Shown: positions 21,839 to 32,106 of the stretch, one piece after another
How positions within the stretch are numbered: the stretch's first letter is position 1
Layout of the letters: every line of letters starts with the position of its first letter
NCBI GenBank assembly: GCA_014885115.2
Contig: WKLE02006690.1
Location: 1 to 38,017, forward strand
Direction of reading: 5' to 3'
Length of the DNA: 38,017 bases
Source of the DNA: Asterionellopsis glacialis
Lineage: Eukaryota > Bacillariophyta > Plagiogrammaphyceae > Rhaphoneidales > Asterionellopsidaceae
Translations under genes and position numbers: made by a program
Notes under the pieces: model-generated
Told to the model about the DNA's origin: nothing
Databases searched by the model: none
What the model saw: the letters and a program-made list of their open reading frames with translations, nothing else

Positions 21839-22150
21839 TTAATCAGAGGAAGAAGTTGATTCTTCTTTTTCTTTAGTTAGACCTGGTGCATCCTCTCCTT
21901 CTTGTACTTTATCTGGAACTTTATCCCAATCATAAGCTTTACCTTTCCTTACTCGTTTCCATTGGCTTTTTTTATCCTTTCCTACAACTGTAATAGATTT
22001 TCTACTTTGGACACATCTGACATTATCTTCCTCTTCTTCCTCCTTCCTTTTGTCTTTCACAAATACAGGAATTTTGCCTCTTACAATATACCTCACTAAT
22101 TTTTGTTGTGATTCAGATGGGACAAATTTTTCTATTTTTTGTTTGAACAT
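21839..22150 (-). CDS. Small, highly charged protein of unknown function
   Basis: A 103-residue frame starting at ATG 22150. The N-terminal third (FVPSESQQKLVRYIVRGKIP) looks ordered. The middle is a Lys/Arg run followed by five glutamates, and the C-terminus is acidic and serine-rich (KEKEESTSSSD). No known domain, signal peptide or membrane segment is seen. It lies 84 nt downstream of the next minus-strand gene's stop. I looked for a splice linking the two and saw no convincing acceptor. It may be a real small nuclear or chaperone-like protein, or a chance frame in low-complexity DNA. Confidence 0.45.
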   Translation of the reverse strand: MFKQKIEKFVPSESQQKLVRYIVRGKIPVFVKDKRKEEEEEDNVRCVQSRKSITVVGKDKKSQWKRVRKGKAYDWDKVPDKVQEGEDAPGLTKEKEESTSSSD

Positions 22151-22234
22151 AATAAATATTGGTGTATTGTAGATCGATTGAAGGAAGGAGACAAACGGAA
22201 AGTTTAGATAGAAGAAATTTTATGCAAGCGGAAT

Positions 22235-23071
22235 TTAATTCAGGGAGAGGGGAGAAATTGATGCTACACTGACTGTTGACAAACTATTCAAACAAGCAAG
22301 TAAATGTCCATGTACACTACAAAATTTCTTCTTACCATCTACAACGATTTTTTTCACAACAGGAGGGAATTCTGAGTTGTAGGATATAATTCTACCCTTT
22401 GGTTGGCGGATTGAATTTGGAACGATGTCAGCTGCAGCTAGTTCACATGTAGGAGCTGATGGCGCTGGTTCTGTCTTTGGATGAAACAGACCAAATGTAA
22501 AATCAAGTTCGACACGAGTACCCTCATCTGGTTCTTCTTCCTCTTCTTGATGTATGTCTTCTTCCTTTTCTGCTGCTTCTGTCGGAGATTGATCCTCGTC
22601 ATCACCTGTCGAAACTTTTTGTTCTTTATCAGTTGGTTCATTATTTTTTTCAGGTTCCTTCTTTGCAGATGACGAAGCAGGCATTTTTCTATCTTGGTCG
22701 TTTTCTTTTCCGTGTAGTTCAGCAGCAGCTATAGCATCAGTAACAGATCGAATAGGTGTTCCATCATCTACAGCACTGGTGGTGGGGAGTCCCTCCGGCA
22801 CGGACTCTATCTTACTGCTGGGTGTTCTGGAAGCCTCGACTTGGCCGCGCGTTGGAGTACTCACACCACGGTAACTTTGTAATTTGGTGGTAGCACTAAT
22901 CCTACGTTGTAAATGTTTTTTCTTGATCTCGGTCAACATCTTTTCATGCTGAATATCATGTTCACCACCATGATAGGAATGCAACAACCCAGCTGCACCT
23001 TGTTTATTCTGACGTTCCTTATCCTTCAAAGCCTTTTGTTGTTTATGCCATTCATCCAGATAACTTGCCAT
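22235..23071 (-). CDS. Uncharacterised, mostly disordered protein with ordered ends
   Basis: A 278-residue single-exon frame from ATG 23071. Residues 1-68 are basic and helical (YLDEWHKQQKALKDKERQNK, then HDIQHEKMLTEIKKKHLQRR). Residues 70-190 are low-complexity and acidic, with an E-rich run near 175-183. Residues 186-255 look ordered again: VELDFTFGLFHP, KGRIISYNSEFPP and VVDGKKKFCSVHGHLLACL. The two ordered ends flanking a disordered linker suggest a scaffold or adaptor, but no domain is recognised. There is no signal peptide. It starts 122 nt from copy B of the duplication, in a layout like that of the hydroxylase gene and copy A. Confidence 0.65.
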   Translation of the reverse strand: MASYLDEWHKQQKALKDKERQNKQGAAGLLHSYHGGEHDIQHEKMLTEIKKKHLQRRISATTKLQSYRGVSTPTRGQVEASRTPSSKIESVPEGLPTTSAVDDGTPIRSVTDAIAAAELHGKENDQDRKMPASSSAKKEPEKNNEPTDKEQKVSTGDDEDQSPTEAAEKEEDIHQEEEEEPDEGTRVELDFTFGLFHPKTEPAPSAPTCELAAADIVPNSIRQPKGRIISYNSEFPPVVKKIVVDGKKKFCSVHGHLLACLNSLSTVSVASISPLSLN

Positions 23072-23192
23072 TTTTCCTTAGACCGTCTCTGTGTGGATAG
23101 ATCACTATGTTCGATGAGATGATTGATTCTTTCGAATTTGAAATACAGCAAGATGGTGAGAACTATGCTATTGAGGTGAGGATAGAATTACG

Positions 23193-24028
23193 TCTTTACT
23201 CGTCAGTTCCAGTAAATGTGATTTTGCGTTTTATTGCACGAATGAGTACGCAAACAAAAATCAGAAATTATGATGGCATCGACGAAGCATTCATAGGGGT
23301 GCTACCAGGTACACAAGAAGGACTCCCGTCCAACAGGATTTACCTTTCAATTTTTCGATGTGAGATTTGTTATATATATTATTTGCTCCCAGATCGAAAA
23401 AGCTACAGTATTGCAAATGAAGTAAAGTAGACCACTGTATTATAAGTGTCAATTGTACCTGATATTAGTTTAAAGATTTGGACTTTTACATGTTACCTGT
23501 ACGGTACCTACAAGTAGTAAGTGTAATGTACTTTAGTTAAACGGAGGAGTACGGCAATTAGACTACTACTAACTGGGTATAAGAAGAATTTGCCATTGGA
23601 CTTATTTAACAGAGTGTATCTTATAGTTCGAAATGTATGATAGACAGCGATAATCCAACCAACACCAAAAGAGGTTAAAAGGTATTCAACGTGCATTGAT
23701 CGTGGGAAATCGACCAATAAAAGGGATTTGATAAAAAGGATAAGTACTACTTCATATCGATGAATCATCTATATGAATAATTGTGTACATATGACAGAAT
23801 GTGTTCGTACGAGTGAACTCCAATCCTAATATGCCCAGCACCGATTGATTTTTCAGGTTTCTACATCTACCACTTTTTGACGTTGTATCGACAAGAAATC
23901 TTGGCGCTTTAACTTGCGATCAGCATTCCTCTTATTCATATTATTACTGTATGACCCTTCCCTTTTCCCCTCTAGAGGTCTTAGACATTACTCACCACTT
24001 CTCCCTATTTACATGGTGCCGCGCAAAA
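23193..24028. repeat. Segmental duplication, copy B
   Basis: This is the shorter, uninterrupted copy of the block also found at 16254-17572, in the same orientation and about 7 kb away. It lies between a minus-strand gene starting at 23071 and the plus-strand gene starting at 24197. A 107-codon plus-strand frame (23107-23430) begins outside the duplicated part and is not preserved in copy A, so I do not call it a gene. The whole 23072-24196 interval otherwise holds no supported gene. Confidence 0.85.
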
Positions 24029-24196
24029 TCAAAACGCATTGATCACGTCTTTTACGTATTCAAGAGAAACAGAGATTGTTGTAGCAGGCGTTGGGGGTAG
24101 ATAGAAGATTAACGTCGTTTCTTCAAAGAAAGTTACGGAAGTGTCATCCAGGGTTGTGACGGTTGAGAGTGGCCAGAAATACACCCCACGAAAACA

Positions 24197-24775
24197 ATGG
24201 GATTACGATACTATCTCCGCAAGGAGGCTTTTTTCTTGGTGCTAATATTTTATGGATTGCCTACATTTTGGTGGGAATACAATCATATGGATGATACTTT
24301 TCATCACAATGTTTTTGAAATGGAATTGCATTTCATCTCAGCTCGATTTTTGATGAGTACTGGCCTTCTCATGATTTGTTTGTCCGTGTCATATATATCT
24401 CTTCCCTTGGATGCTATGCCTGATTCTATTCCAACGTTTGGTAAAGTAGATGATACGATATCTAGAATGGTGTGCGGTGCTGGTTTTACGATGCTTGCTA
24501 TGGGTTACAAATTTGGTTTGGGACATGTACCTCCTGAATTCGAATTTTTGGTTTTTGTAGGTAAGAAATCTTATCATGGTGTTTTCATTCCCGTTTTGAC
24601 AAAAATTATTATACCATTGATAGGGCCTACAATCAGAATTATTACGCTTCCAATGAAATTGACTGCCAATGGAATAATACATACATTATTAGAGAACGCC
24701 AAAGAGTCTATCGCTAATACGGAGGAAGTAGCTGGAGAAATTAAAGGTTTACCTCTTTGGAGCTTAGCTGCATAA
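24197..24775 (+). CDS. DUF1232 (YkvA-like) membrane protein
   Basis: A 192-residue protein from ATG 24197. Hydrophobic segments at about 11-25 and 50-70 are followed by a DUF1232-like hairpin (SYISLPLDAMPDSIPTFGKV then DDTISRMVCGAGFTMLAMGY, residues 65-104), which matches the family's D-x-x-P-D-x-I-P-x-x-G-x-x-D-D core. A further hydrophobic stretch lies at about 130-158 before a polar tail. DUF1232 proteins are small membrane proteins of unknown biochemical role in bacteria and plastid-bearing eukaryotes. The N-terminus has no ASAFAP motif, so plastid import is not indicated. Single exon. Duplication copy B ends 169 nt upstream. Confidence 0.75.
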   Translation: MGLRYYLRKEAFFLVLIFYGLPTFWWEYNHMDDTFHHNVFEMELHFISARFLMSTGLLMICLSVSYISLPLDAMPDSIPTFGKVDDTISRMVCGAGFTMLAMGYKFGLGHVPPEFEFLVFVGKKSYHGVFIPVLTKIIIPLIGPTIRIITLPMKLTANGIIHTLLENAKESIANTEEVAGEIKGLPLWSLAA

Positions 24776-25302
24776 ACAAACAGCGCTGCTCACTTTTCAG
24801 CTATCTGCTAATTTGAAGTCATGGTTAAACCATTCTCCATGTCCAACCAAAATGGTGTAGTCTTGATTACCAAGAGATCGGACGGACTGGGTGAACGATT
24901 AGATTGAATTTCCGATAGCTATCTTAATGAAGAAGGGAAAAAAGTTCCATGAGTTCAATCTATGAGTTCTTTGAAACATGTTAATCTACGTAATATATAT
25001 GTTATAATCGAAGTGTTTTGTTTCAATATTTGGAGTTGTATTACAATGAGACGCTTTGCAGTATTCTTGCGTCCCAGCAAAGGAATTATAAATCTAAGCA
25101 TTTTGTGTGTACACGTATGGCAACCTTGAAGTCTCGGATCCCCAAAATGAGAAAGGCACCAATACATATGTGATAAGAATTATTAGAACATTCGCCGTGA
25201 TAGAATAAAACAGCAGTCCCTGAAAGTTCCAAACAAACAGGGTATGGATATACATATCTTGTGACATGTTCGTACAATTTCTTATCAAAGAGATAAAGTC
25301 AT
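24776..25302. other. Convergent intergenic region, no gene seen
   Basis: This lies between the 3' ends of the DUF1232-like gene and the cyclin gene. Short minus-strand frames (24955-25306) overlap one another in different frames and carry no motif. Nothing else is supported. Confidence 0.5.
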
Positions 25303-27299
25303 TCACTTGACAAATTGGGAAATATCATCTACATCGGGTTCTTCTAACTCAGAGGAGACGTTGTGATACTTGGCATTGTCGTATTTTCGCTTGACTGCAA
25401 TAAGTTGTCGCCGTGACGCAGTAACAACCTCTTCTCCTACTTTGACTGCTATGATTCTAGCACAGTGAAGAATTTTGTTAGCTGTATATCCAGTGTATTC
25501 AATTAGACATTCGGGCTGATGAGACAAAAAGCAAAAGTCGTGAGCGAAAGAGAATAAAAAAATGAGGGAGATTTTACAAGATGTATGATTGATCCTACTT
25601 ACCACACCGGGTCTATCTTCTGAAAGGTTATCTCTCTCTCGAACTTCAGGGTGGTTGAGAGCTAGTACAACAGCAGCAGCTGCCAGAAGGGATGGTTGAA
25701 ATAACAGTAAGTCATGTTCCTGTAGTGTTCGTTCCATATAGTAACTCGCTGCAGATGATGTGACATCTGAAGCCTTCGTTATATGTAGAAATCTTTTCAG
25801 AAAAGGATAGGCTGTGGGTACAGTAAAATTGAACTCGAGACAGTTTACAATTGACTGCTCCATGTCAAGAACCTCCTGTCTCGTGTACGCTCTGTCAGTG
25901 ATGTACACACAATCGCGAACCTCAGGTGGGTAGATCTCTTCATATTTGCAAGCTATAAGAAGGGCCGTGACACCAACTAGTTGAAGCTTTGATCTTCTAA
26001 CTGAAGTCACATTGCAATATCGGTCGATAATATTCACACAAAGGTAAAGAGTCTCTGGAACAAGACGAAATTTCATGTGTACTTCCACCAGCCAGTCTAT
26101 TAAGATTGCTCTCATTCTGTTGTTTATGTCAGCTTGGCTGTCCATATACGGCATGGGCCGTGTTGTCAACTTTAAAAAAAATCAGAAAATGTAAGTTGAC
26201 ATGTAAGGAAAAGCGTAATTGCCATCTTATTGAAGTCAAATGACAAAAAATTTCTTACCTCACGATCGTACAGACGTTGAAACAAATCTGTGGCGTATTC
26301 TGGGATCATCAGAGGCTTTTCGCTAACGTCTTTATCATAGGGAGAAATCCCAAGTGTATATTTTGAAGAATCGAAGGGCTCTCTGACCATTTTGAAATCT
26401 GTCTGTGAAAGGAAGTCACTACATAGTTTTCGCGGTTGTGGACGTGTGCGCCGAGTTGAACCTGATCTTGATCGTTTTGATGAATTTGTTGAGGGTGGTT
26501 TTGATTCCCGTTTACGAGGTGCAGAGCGCGATCTCACCCGCGATGCGATAGAGCCTCTAGCCGCTTCCGAATCACTATTAATTGATTCCCCTGAAGATCT
26601 GCCTCGTCGTGCCCTCTTCGTCTTTGGCTGTTCTGCTACGGTATCTTTAGAACGTTTCGTAGATCTTCCCCTTGATTCGTTTTCATTTTTTTCTGACGAT
26701 ATATTTTGTGTTGTTACACATGATCTGGAAGACCTTCGCAATCTCCTCGACTCGTCAAGACTGTCATTGTCCACCTCTTCTGGTTGAGATTGTCTTGTAT
26801 TCCTGGTTGTTTTCAAAGGTTTTTCTGCTATGGTCCCATTTGATTTACCAGATCGTGTCAGTCTCCTATTTGATACATCACCCTGCAAGCAAAGAGAAGA
26901 AATTAAAATCATAGTTAACAAAAAAAGATGTGGTGAGAAATAAATGAACATCAAGTAAAACTGCGAAACCATGGATGGCTTGAGAAAAAGTGAAAAATGA
27001 GAGTTGGAATCATAGGTACGTCTGTACGTCGTCGAATCATGCCAGCATCCAGGAAACGCACAGGACTCTAGTCCTGCTTCTAGCTTAGACAATGATATTC
27101 TAGCTCCACAATGGCGAGTCAAATACCGCAACGGGAAGCTTGATTGAAGAAGTTACAATCAAATATTGTTTGACAAACATAGAGATCGAAAATCAGGTTG
27201 CAAACCTACCAGAACAGATCTTCTAGTTGTCCTTCTGTTTTCATCAGCAGCGACAACGTCTTCTGATGTTCCCCTTCGAGAGCGAGTTGGTCTCGGCAT
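25303..27299 (-). CDS. B-type cyclin (four exons)
   Basis: Minus-strand exons 27299-27210, 26882-26259, 26169-25603 and 25515-25303 (introns 327, 89 and 87 nt, all phase 0) encode 497 residues. B-type cyclins activate a cyclin-dependent kinase for entry into mitosis. The N-terminal region (1-220) is basic, Ser/Arg-rich and disordered. It carries a destruction box RSVLGDVSN (27-35) for APC/C-driven degradation. The cyclin box begins near 225 (YATDLFQRLYDREL) and includes MRAILIDWLVEVHMKF (257-272), whose H-x-K-F is a B-type feature, then LYLCVNIIDRYC and KYEEIYPPEV. The second fold ends with LIAVKRKYDNAKY. The last intron has no in-frame stop, so an unspliced reading is also open. A start further upstream is not seen. 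Confidence 0.93.
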
Positions 27300-29681
27300 A
27301 TTCACCTAATTTACAACAACAAACTTCCTTGGGTCTGTCAATCAAAAGATAGCATCATAAAATAGTTATAATAAAGTAAAGGCATTAACGAAAAGAAAAA
27401 TGTTAGTAAGAAACAATGTTACAATTTGTTCAAACTGGGGCAAAAGTTTCTGTACTCTTAAAATCTTGCAAAATCACACTGCATCAAGAAATAGACACCC
27501 AGACTAGAGGTGACTTCCATCGTTATAAGCTAATCGAGCTGATAGAAATACAAACTCAACTCAGGCCCGTTTGCAGCTGCATATCAATTGATGATCTTTC
27601 ATGGCGCGTAAACGTCAACGCGAACCCTGTAGGTTTTCCAGCACCAGCAATCGAAAGTGCGTGTTTCCATTGATTCCATTGTTCGCTTGACTTATTTTAC
27701 TTGGCAAGCAAAGTCCAAAAGGTAATTGGGCACCTGGTACTAGTCCATCAACGTTTATGTTGAAATGGAATCCGTGACGTCCATGCAGCAGGCCACGAGA
27801 TATCAACGCACCAAGGCGGATTTCTTCACTGTCAAATGGAACGGCGAGAAAGCACCAACGTATCGACCGTTTTAGGACAACAATCACACCAGATGAATGC
27901 TTACCTTTTAATGATAGATTAGCATTCGTTGTCGTCTATGGATTATTCCAAGAAGCTCTTGCAGGACTGATGGAACACTCAAGAACGAGGTCTTGTGTCG
28001 TTGAGCGTCGTTCTGGAACTACGTGCAAAAATCTCTGCACCAAAGCTTTGGGCTACACATCACTCAAAAAGAGAAACAGTGTAGAAGAGATAGGACTAGG
28101 TCCTTCAGTATGTAGAGCACACAAAAACCAACCAAAACGGCTCCTCTGTGGGAATTTGAATTGGTTTAAGTGAGTTTACTTAAATCCTGAGATGTACAAT
28201 TCGTTTTATATTTGACGTCATCAATTTTTGAATTAACGGAACGATCTTATGTGAATGCATGATGTAAATTGGATTATAGTATACATATACGAACATTATT
28301 TCTAGAAATCAGAATCCCAGACGATATTCAAACCAAAACTCTCCCGCCTAAAAAATTCTTAAAGGACGTATTTAAAGCTGGTTCAACTCAAAAAGGAGAA
28401 ATCAGTCATTAAGAACATGTGTCAACCAGTAACGGTGCACCAGCACGCCAACCAAATATATACTTTCATTCCCATTCCCGCAACAGAGATGGTATTTAGA
28501 GACACATCATTTCAAAAAAAATAAAATTATGTACATGCGACATTCTTGTTATGTCCCAAGAAGAATATCACGTGAAACTTTAAACTAGCTATAAGCGCAC
28601 TACCCACTCAAAGACGGAGTCAATGATACGGATGCGATTCAAAATTATGGCGCACACATGTTTGTCATACTTTACTTTGTAGGACCTGTACTCTACTTTT
28701 CTTCACTCTCTCCCGCCTGTGACTGTACCTGGTACCTGTAAAGATACGTACACGTACTGATTAACGGTGAAAACTTTCAATCTTGTATTGTTCCATTGCC
28801 GCCAGTAGTAGAGACACACTCTCTTGGCGAACCTTTTACAGCAAGCGTACTGTATGTACCAGTGTGAGAGTACCGGTACCACATCAAATAATTGAATTTT
28901 TAAATAAAAGATGTTGACAACATCGAGTAGAACTACACACCTGTACAAAGTTTTTTCTTACTATTATATTATTTACAATCACGAATTACAATGCACAGGC
29001 GGTCTTGGTTCCTAATCACAAGAATTACAATGCACAGGCGGTCTTGGTTCCTAATTGAGGAATACCTGGTATTGTAAAGGGTATGTAGGACCTAGTCCTC
29101 TAGAGTCTTATATGTATTTTTAAAAAAAATACCTGTACCAGATATTTCTCTGAATGTTCTAGGAGTACAAAATAAAACAAATCTCCCGCCACGAACTAGT
29201 TGTGATGCTGTGATGCCTTCCTTGTAATTTTGGTTTTTCCGATCACAAAACAATTCATGATGTTTGATCGGTACTTTCTACACTATCTCTAGGACTATGG
29301 TATGCTAGTCCCAATTGGATTGAAGAGTGCCTTATTTTTTAATGGAGTAAGCTCCTTCCGAATTGATCCAAATGCATCACCAAGCGCCTTCCTGGGAACT
29401 ACAGTGAGTGAGTGCCACCAGAGAATTACCTTGTTTACACCTTTACCTTGTGTACATAATTACCAAATCTCGATACTATCGAATTGTAGAAGACACACAT
29501 TAGAAAATAAATTCAAGGGAATGCAAAAAAACATATTCTATTCTGTGTTTACTATCTCTACAAAGAATAGTAAGTGGAAATAAGGTTGTAGATTGTGATT
29601 CGTGCCCAAAATTTATGTTTCTTGTTGTTTTGCTCCTGTTCAAAATCTTCTTCTCCCGCCATCCATTAAAGCTACTAAGAT
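27300..29681. promoter_or_regulatory. Long intergenic region 5' of the cyclin gene
   Basis: About 2.4 kb without a supported gene. Short frames (for example 27416-27673 plus, 27615-27887 minus, 27970-28173 plus) lack motifs. Sites worth noting are a perfect CRE palindrome TGACGTCA at 28213-28220, four identical TCTCCCGCC words on the plus strand (28340, 28709, 29182, 29652) that resemble E2F sites, a 39-bp tandem duplication at 28983-29055 and TAGGACCTAGTCCT words at about 29087-29100. The E2F-like sites may regulate the cyclin gene, though they lie 1-2.4 kb from its start. Confidence 0.45.
28983..29055. repeat. 39-bp tandem duplication (about 1.9 copies)
   Basis: GAATTACAATGCACAGGCGG and the following bases occur at 28983-29021 and again, identically for 34 bases, at 29022-29055. 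The identity indicates a recent event. No coding frame crosses it. Confidence 0.9.
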
Positions 29682-30905
29682 TTACAATGTTTGACCATCA
29701 TTCAAAAGCTTGTTGATTTGTTTTATAGCCTCAGGATCGTGCAAATAAATTATGCGTTCCAGAAGTTGCAAGAAAGATTGCTTCGCCTCAACAGGTACGT
29801 CGTCAGGTGCATCAACACCGTTGAACTTTACAAACCTCCAACTACAATTACATAGAAGAGCAAGTCGCATAAATGGAACAAAATGCTCTTTTTCGATCTT
29901 TGGTAAACTTCGATCTGAGCAATAGCCTTCCAGTAATGCTGCCAAGAGAGACATATCTAAAACTTGTGAGGGACGTTCCATTCCACCGGTTTCCTTTTTC
30001 GCTTCCTCTTCTGTAAAGCAACAACCAATTGCACAGCATGCCAAGTCGAACAAGAGTGGTCCCACACAAAAATCTTCAATATCAATAAATGCAGACAATT
30101 TTCCTGTTTCGGCATTCACCAAAACATTATCTGCGAACGGATCCCCGTGCAAAATACCATGGTCGATCTTTCCATCAGTGGCTAATTTCATTTCATTCCG
30201 TAATGATTCTAATTCACGCTCATAAGTTCTACCACCAAAATCTAAAAAGGTATCTTTCCACTTGCTGTCTTTGGCTTCAACAATTTTCTCCATGATACGT
30301 CCATCGATCTGATCTTGTACATCACAACATCCACCATCAGCTTTGTACCAACGCAAACCAAACTTCTTAGATTCTACTTCAGCTGTACCACTTGCTGCAG
30401 CATGCATACGTGCCAATCCACCACCAATGCTTTTCATAACTGTTGTCGCAAGGTGTGGCTGTTCACGCATAACCTTATCAGCTTGTTTACCATCGACGAA
30501 CGTCACAAGAAACGCCGGCTCACCATTATGTTCCTTGGTGGAAACAAACTCTAGTTTTTCTTGTTGCTGCCGTTCTTGTTTATCCTGATTATCCATTGCG
30601 ATAACTTTTTTACGAATAGGAAAGCAAGCATCCTTAAATCCTGCTTTCTCCAGATGATTGGTAGTACGACACATTAATTCGGCACGTTCTGCAGAATATC
30701 CATTCGTTATTTTCAATACATGATATATTGTGGTTGATGATTCATCATCGACACCATTACGAAGTTCGACTAAATAATTTGATCCTGAATATCCACCAAA
30801 CAATTGTGTTCGTTTCACAAAACGTTCCGTAGTGATATAATCAGATAGTATAGTAGCTACTTCTTCAGAAGAATGTGTTGTTGTTGCTATCTCTAATTTC
30901 GACAT
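29682..30905 (-). CDS. APH-fold kinase (aminoglycoside phosphotransferase / homoserine kinase-II-like)
   Basis: A 407-residue single-exon kinase from ATG 30905. The catalytic loop HGDPFADNVLVN (253-264) and the metal-binding IDIEDF (274-279) match the APH/choline kinase superfamily (PF01636). VLKITNGYS near residue 63 supplies the ATP-contacting lysine, and LLFDLACCAIGCCF follows the metal site as in type II homoserine kinases. The family phosphorylates small hydroxylated compounds such as homoserine, choline, sugars and some antibiotics. The substrate here cannot be decided. There is an insertion at about 103-120 rich in Gln/Glu/Lys. No signal peptide is seen, so it is probably cytosolic. 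A 99-codon upstream frame (31164-30865) overlaps the start in another frame. Confidence 0.85.
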   Translation of the reverse strand: MSKLEIATTTHSSEEVATILSDYITTERFVKRTQLFGGYSGSNYLVELRNGVDDESSTTIYHVLKITNGYSAERAELMCRTTNHLEKAGFKDACFPIRKKVIAMDNQDKQERQQQEKLEFVSTKEHNGEPAFLVTFVDGKQADKVMREQPHLATTVMKSIGGGLARMHAAASGTAEVESKKFGLRWYKADGGCCDVQDQIDGRIMEKIVEAKDSKWKDTFLDFGGRTYERELESLRNEMKLATDGKIDHGILHGDPFADNVLVNAETGKLSAFIDIEDFCVGPLLFDLACCAIGCCFTEEEAKKETGGMERPSQVLDMSLLAALLEGYCSDRSLPKIEKEHFVPFMRLALLCNCSWRFVKFNGVDAPDDVPVEAKQSFLQLLERIIYLHDPEAIKQINKLLNDGQTL

Positions 30906-32106
30906 TGTTCTTTATTCTCTCTGGGACTACGATGTAATCAGGGAGGGAAGATACTGAGTTTAAAACGTTCAGTGCTACTTGTCCTTCGTATATCACTGCC
31001 ATTCCCGTGATGCCCAATTCTTCGGGTGCTTTCTGCAAAGGGTGCTTTCCTTGCTCGGAATTTGAGCCGGATTCGCTCCTTTGGACTTTTTCTGTATCAG
31101 CTGTTTTTTGGTTTCGGTATCTTTCCGAAATCCCATTGCGCATCCTCTGTGCGCGATGATTCATATCATTTGAAATTTTCAGATTCAGAATGTCTGGATG
31201 AGTAGAGTATTACACTCTATTGAATATATTTAAAGAATTAGTGAATTTACTGTTATATTCCAACGTTAATAAAGAATAGTATCGCTGTACAATTGATTAA
31301 AAAAAACAAGCTCGATTCTACTGACTAATAACAAAAATGGAGACTAAAAAATAAAACAGTCTTCAACACTGCATTTTAGTATAGATCTTTACAAGAAATC
31401 CTCTCAGTAGTAACTTTGAAAATAAAGATAGTTAGGTAATTACCACTGACGTGATATAATTCATTTTCCATACTTAATGACTTGCTACGTATAAAATAAA
31501 TCTATGTATTCGTTTAAAATTCATATACTCTAATTAATACGGGTACATAAAGTGTCTGAATAAAAAAATTGAAATGAGAAAATGCGCAAAGAAAGATCAG
31601 ACAGACGGCGAATCATAATCTGTACGAAATGAGGACACCGCCTACTGTCGATGTCTCTGAATCAAGAGAGAGATTCATCCAAGATTCCCTACTACAAAAT
31701 TCTGTGCCGGTGTACGTACTTTGCGAACATGAAAAATTACTATTTACATACACAAAAAATACTTGCAGGTACAGGTACATATAAAAAAATCTCCGAGGTG
31801 ATATCATATATCAAAAGAAGAGAACTCAAGCGACTGTAGCCGGGAATCTAACTTCCCATCAGCTCGCACGCTTGCACCGAAGGGTCGTGCAAAAGATACC
31901 GTCGTATATTGTTTTATCCTTGCTCTTCACAGCACGAACCTAAGACAGCTGTTTGATTTTAGAACGAGAACACAACCACGAGAACACAAGATATCGCTTG
32001 GTGAGGTAACAATCTGGAGAACTCAAAATTGCTCAGAACAACATCCTCTTGAGATAAAGCAAGAAGATTGAACAAAGCACTGTTGACCAAAATATAAGAT
32101 ACCATC
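30906..32106. other. Divergent intergenic region between the APH-fold kinase and PP2C genes
   Basis: This should contain both promoters. A minus-strand frame from ATG 31164 to 30865 overlaps the kinase start and may be an upstream reading frame. The rest is AT-rich, with no gene-like frame. Short frames at 31613-31839 on both strands are unsupported. Confidence 0.45.

Noticed and set aside
23107..23430. 107-codon plus-strand frame in duplication copy B
   Set aside because: The matching part of copy A is frameshifted, the frame starts only 36 nt from a divergent start codon, and no motif is seen.
27601..27650. Possible first exon reading MARKRQREP followed by a GTAGGT donor
   Set aside because: I found no convincing downstream exon, so a spliced gene here is not supported.
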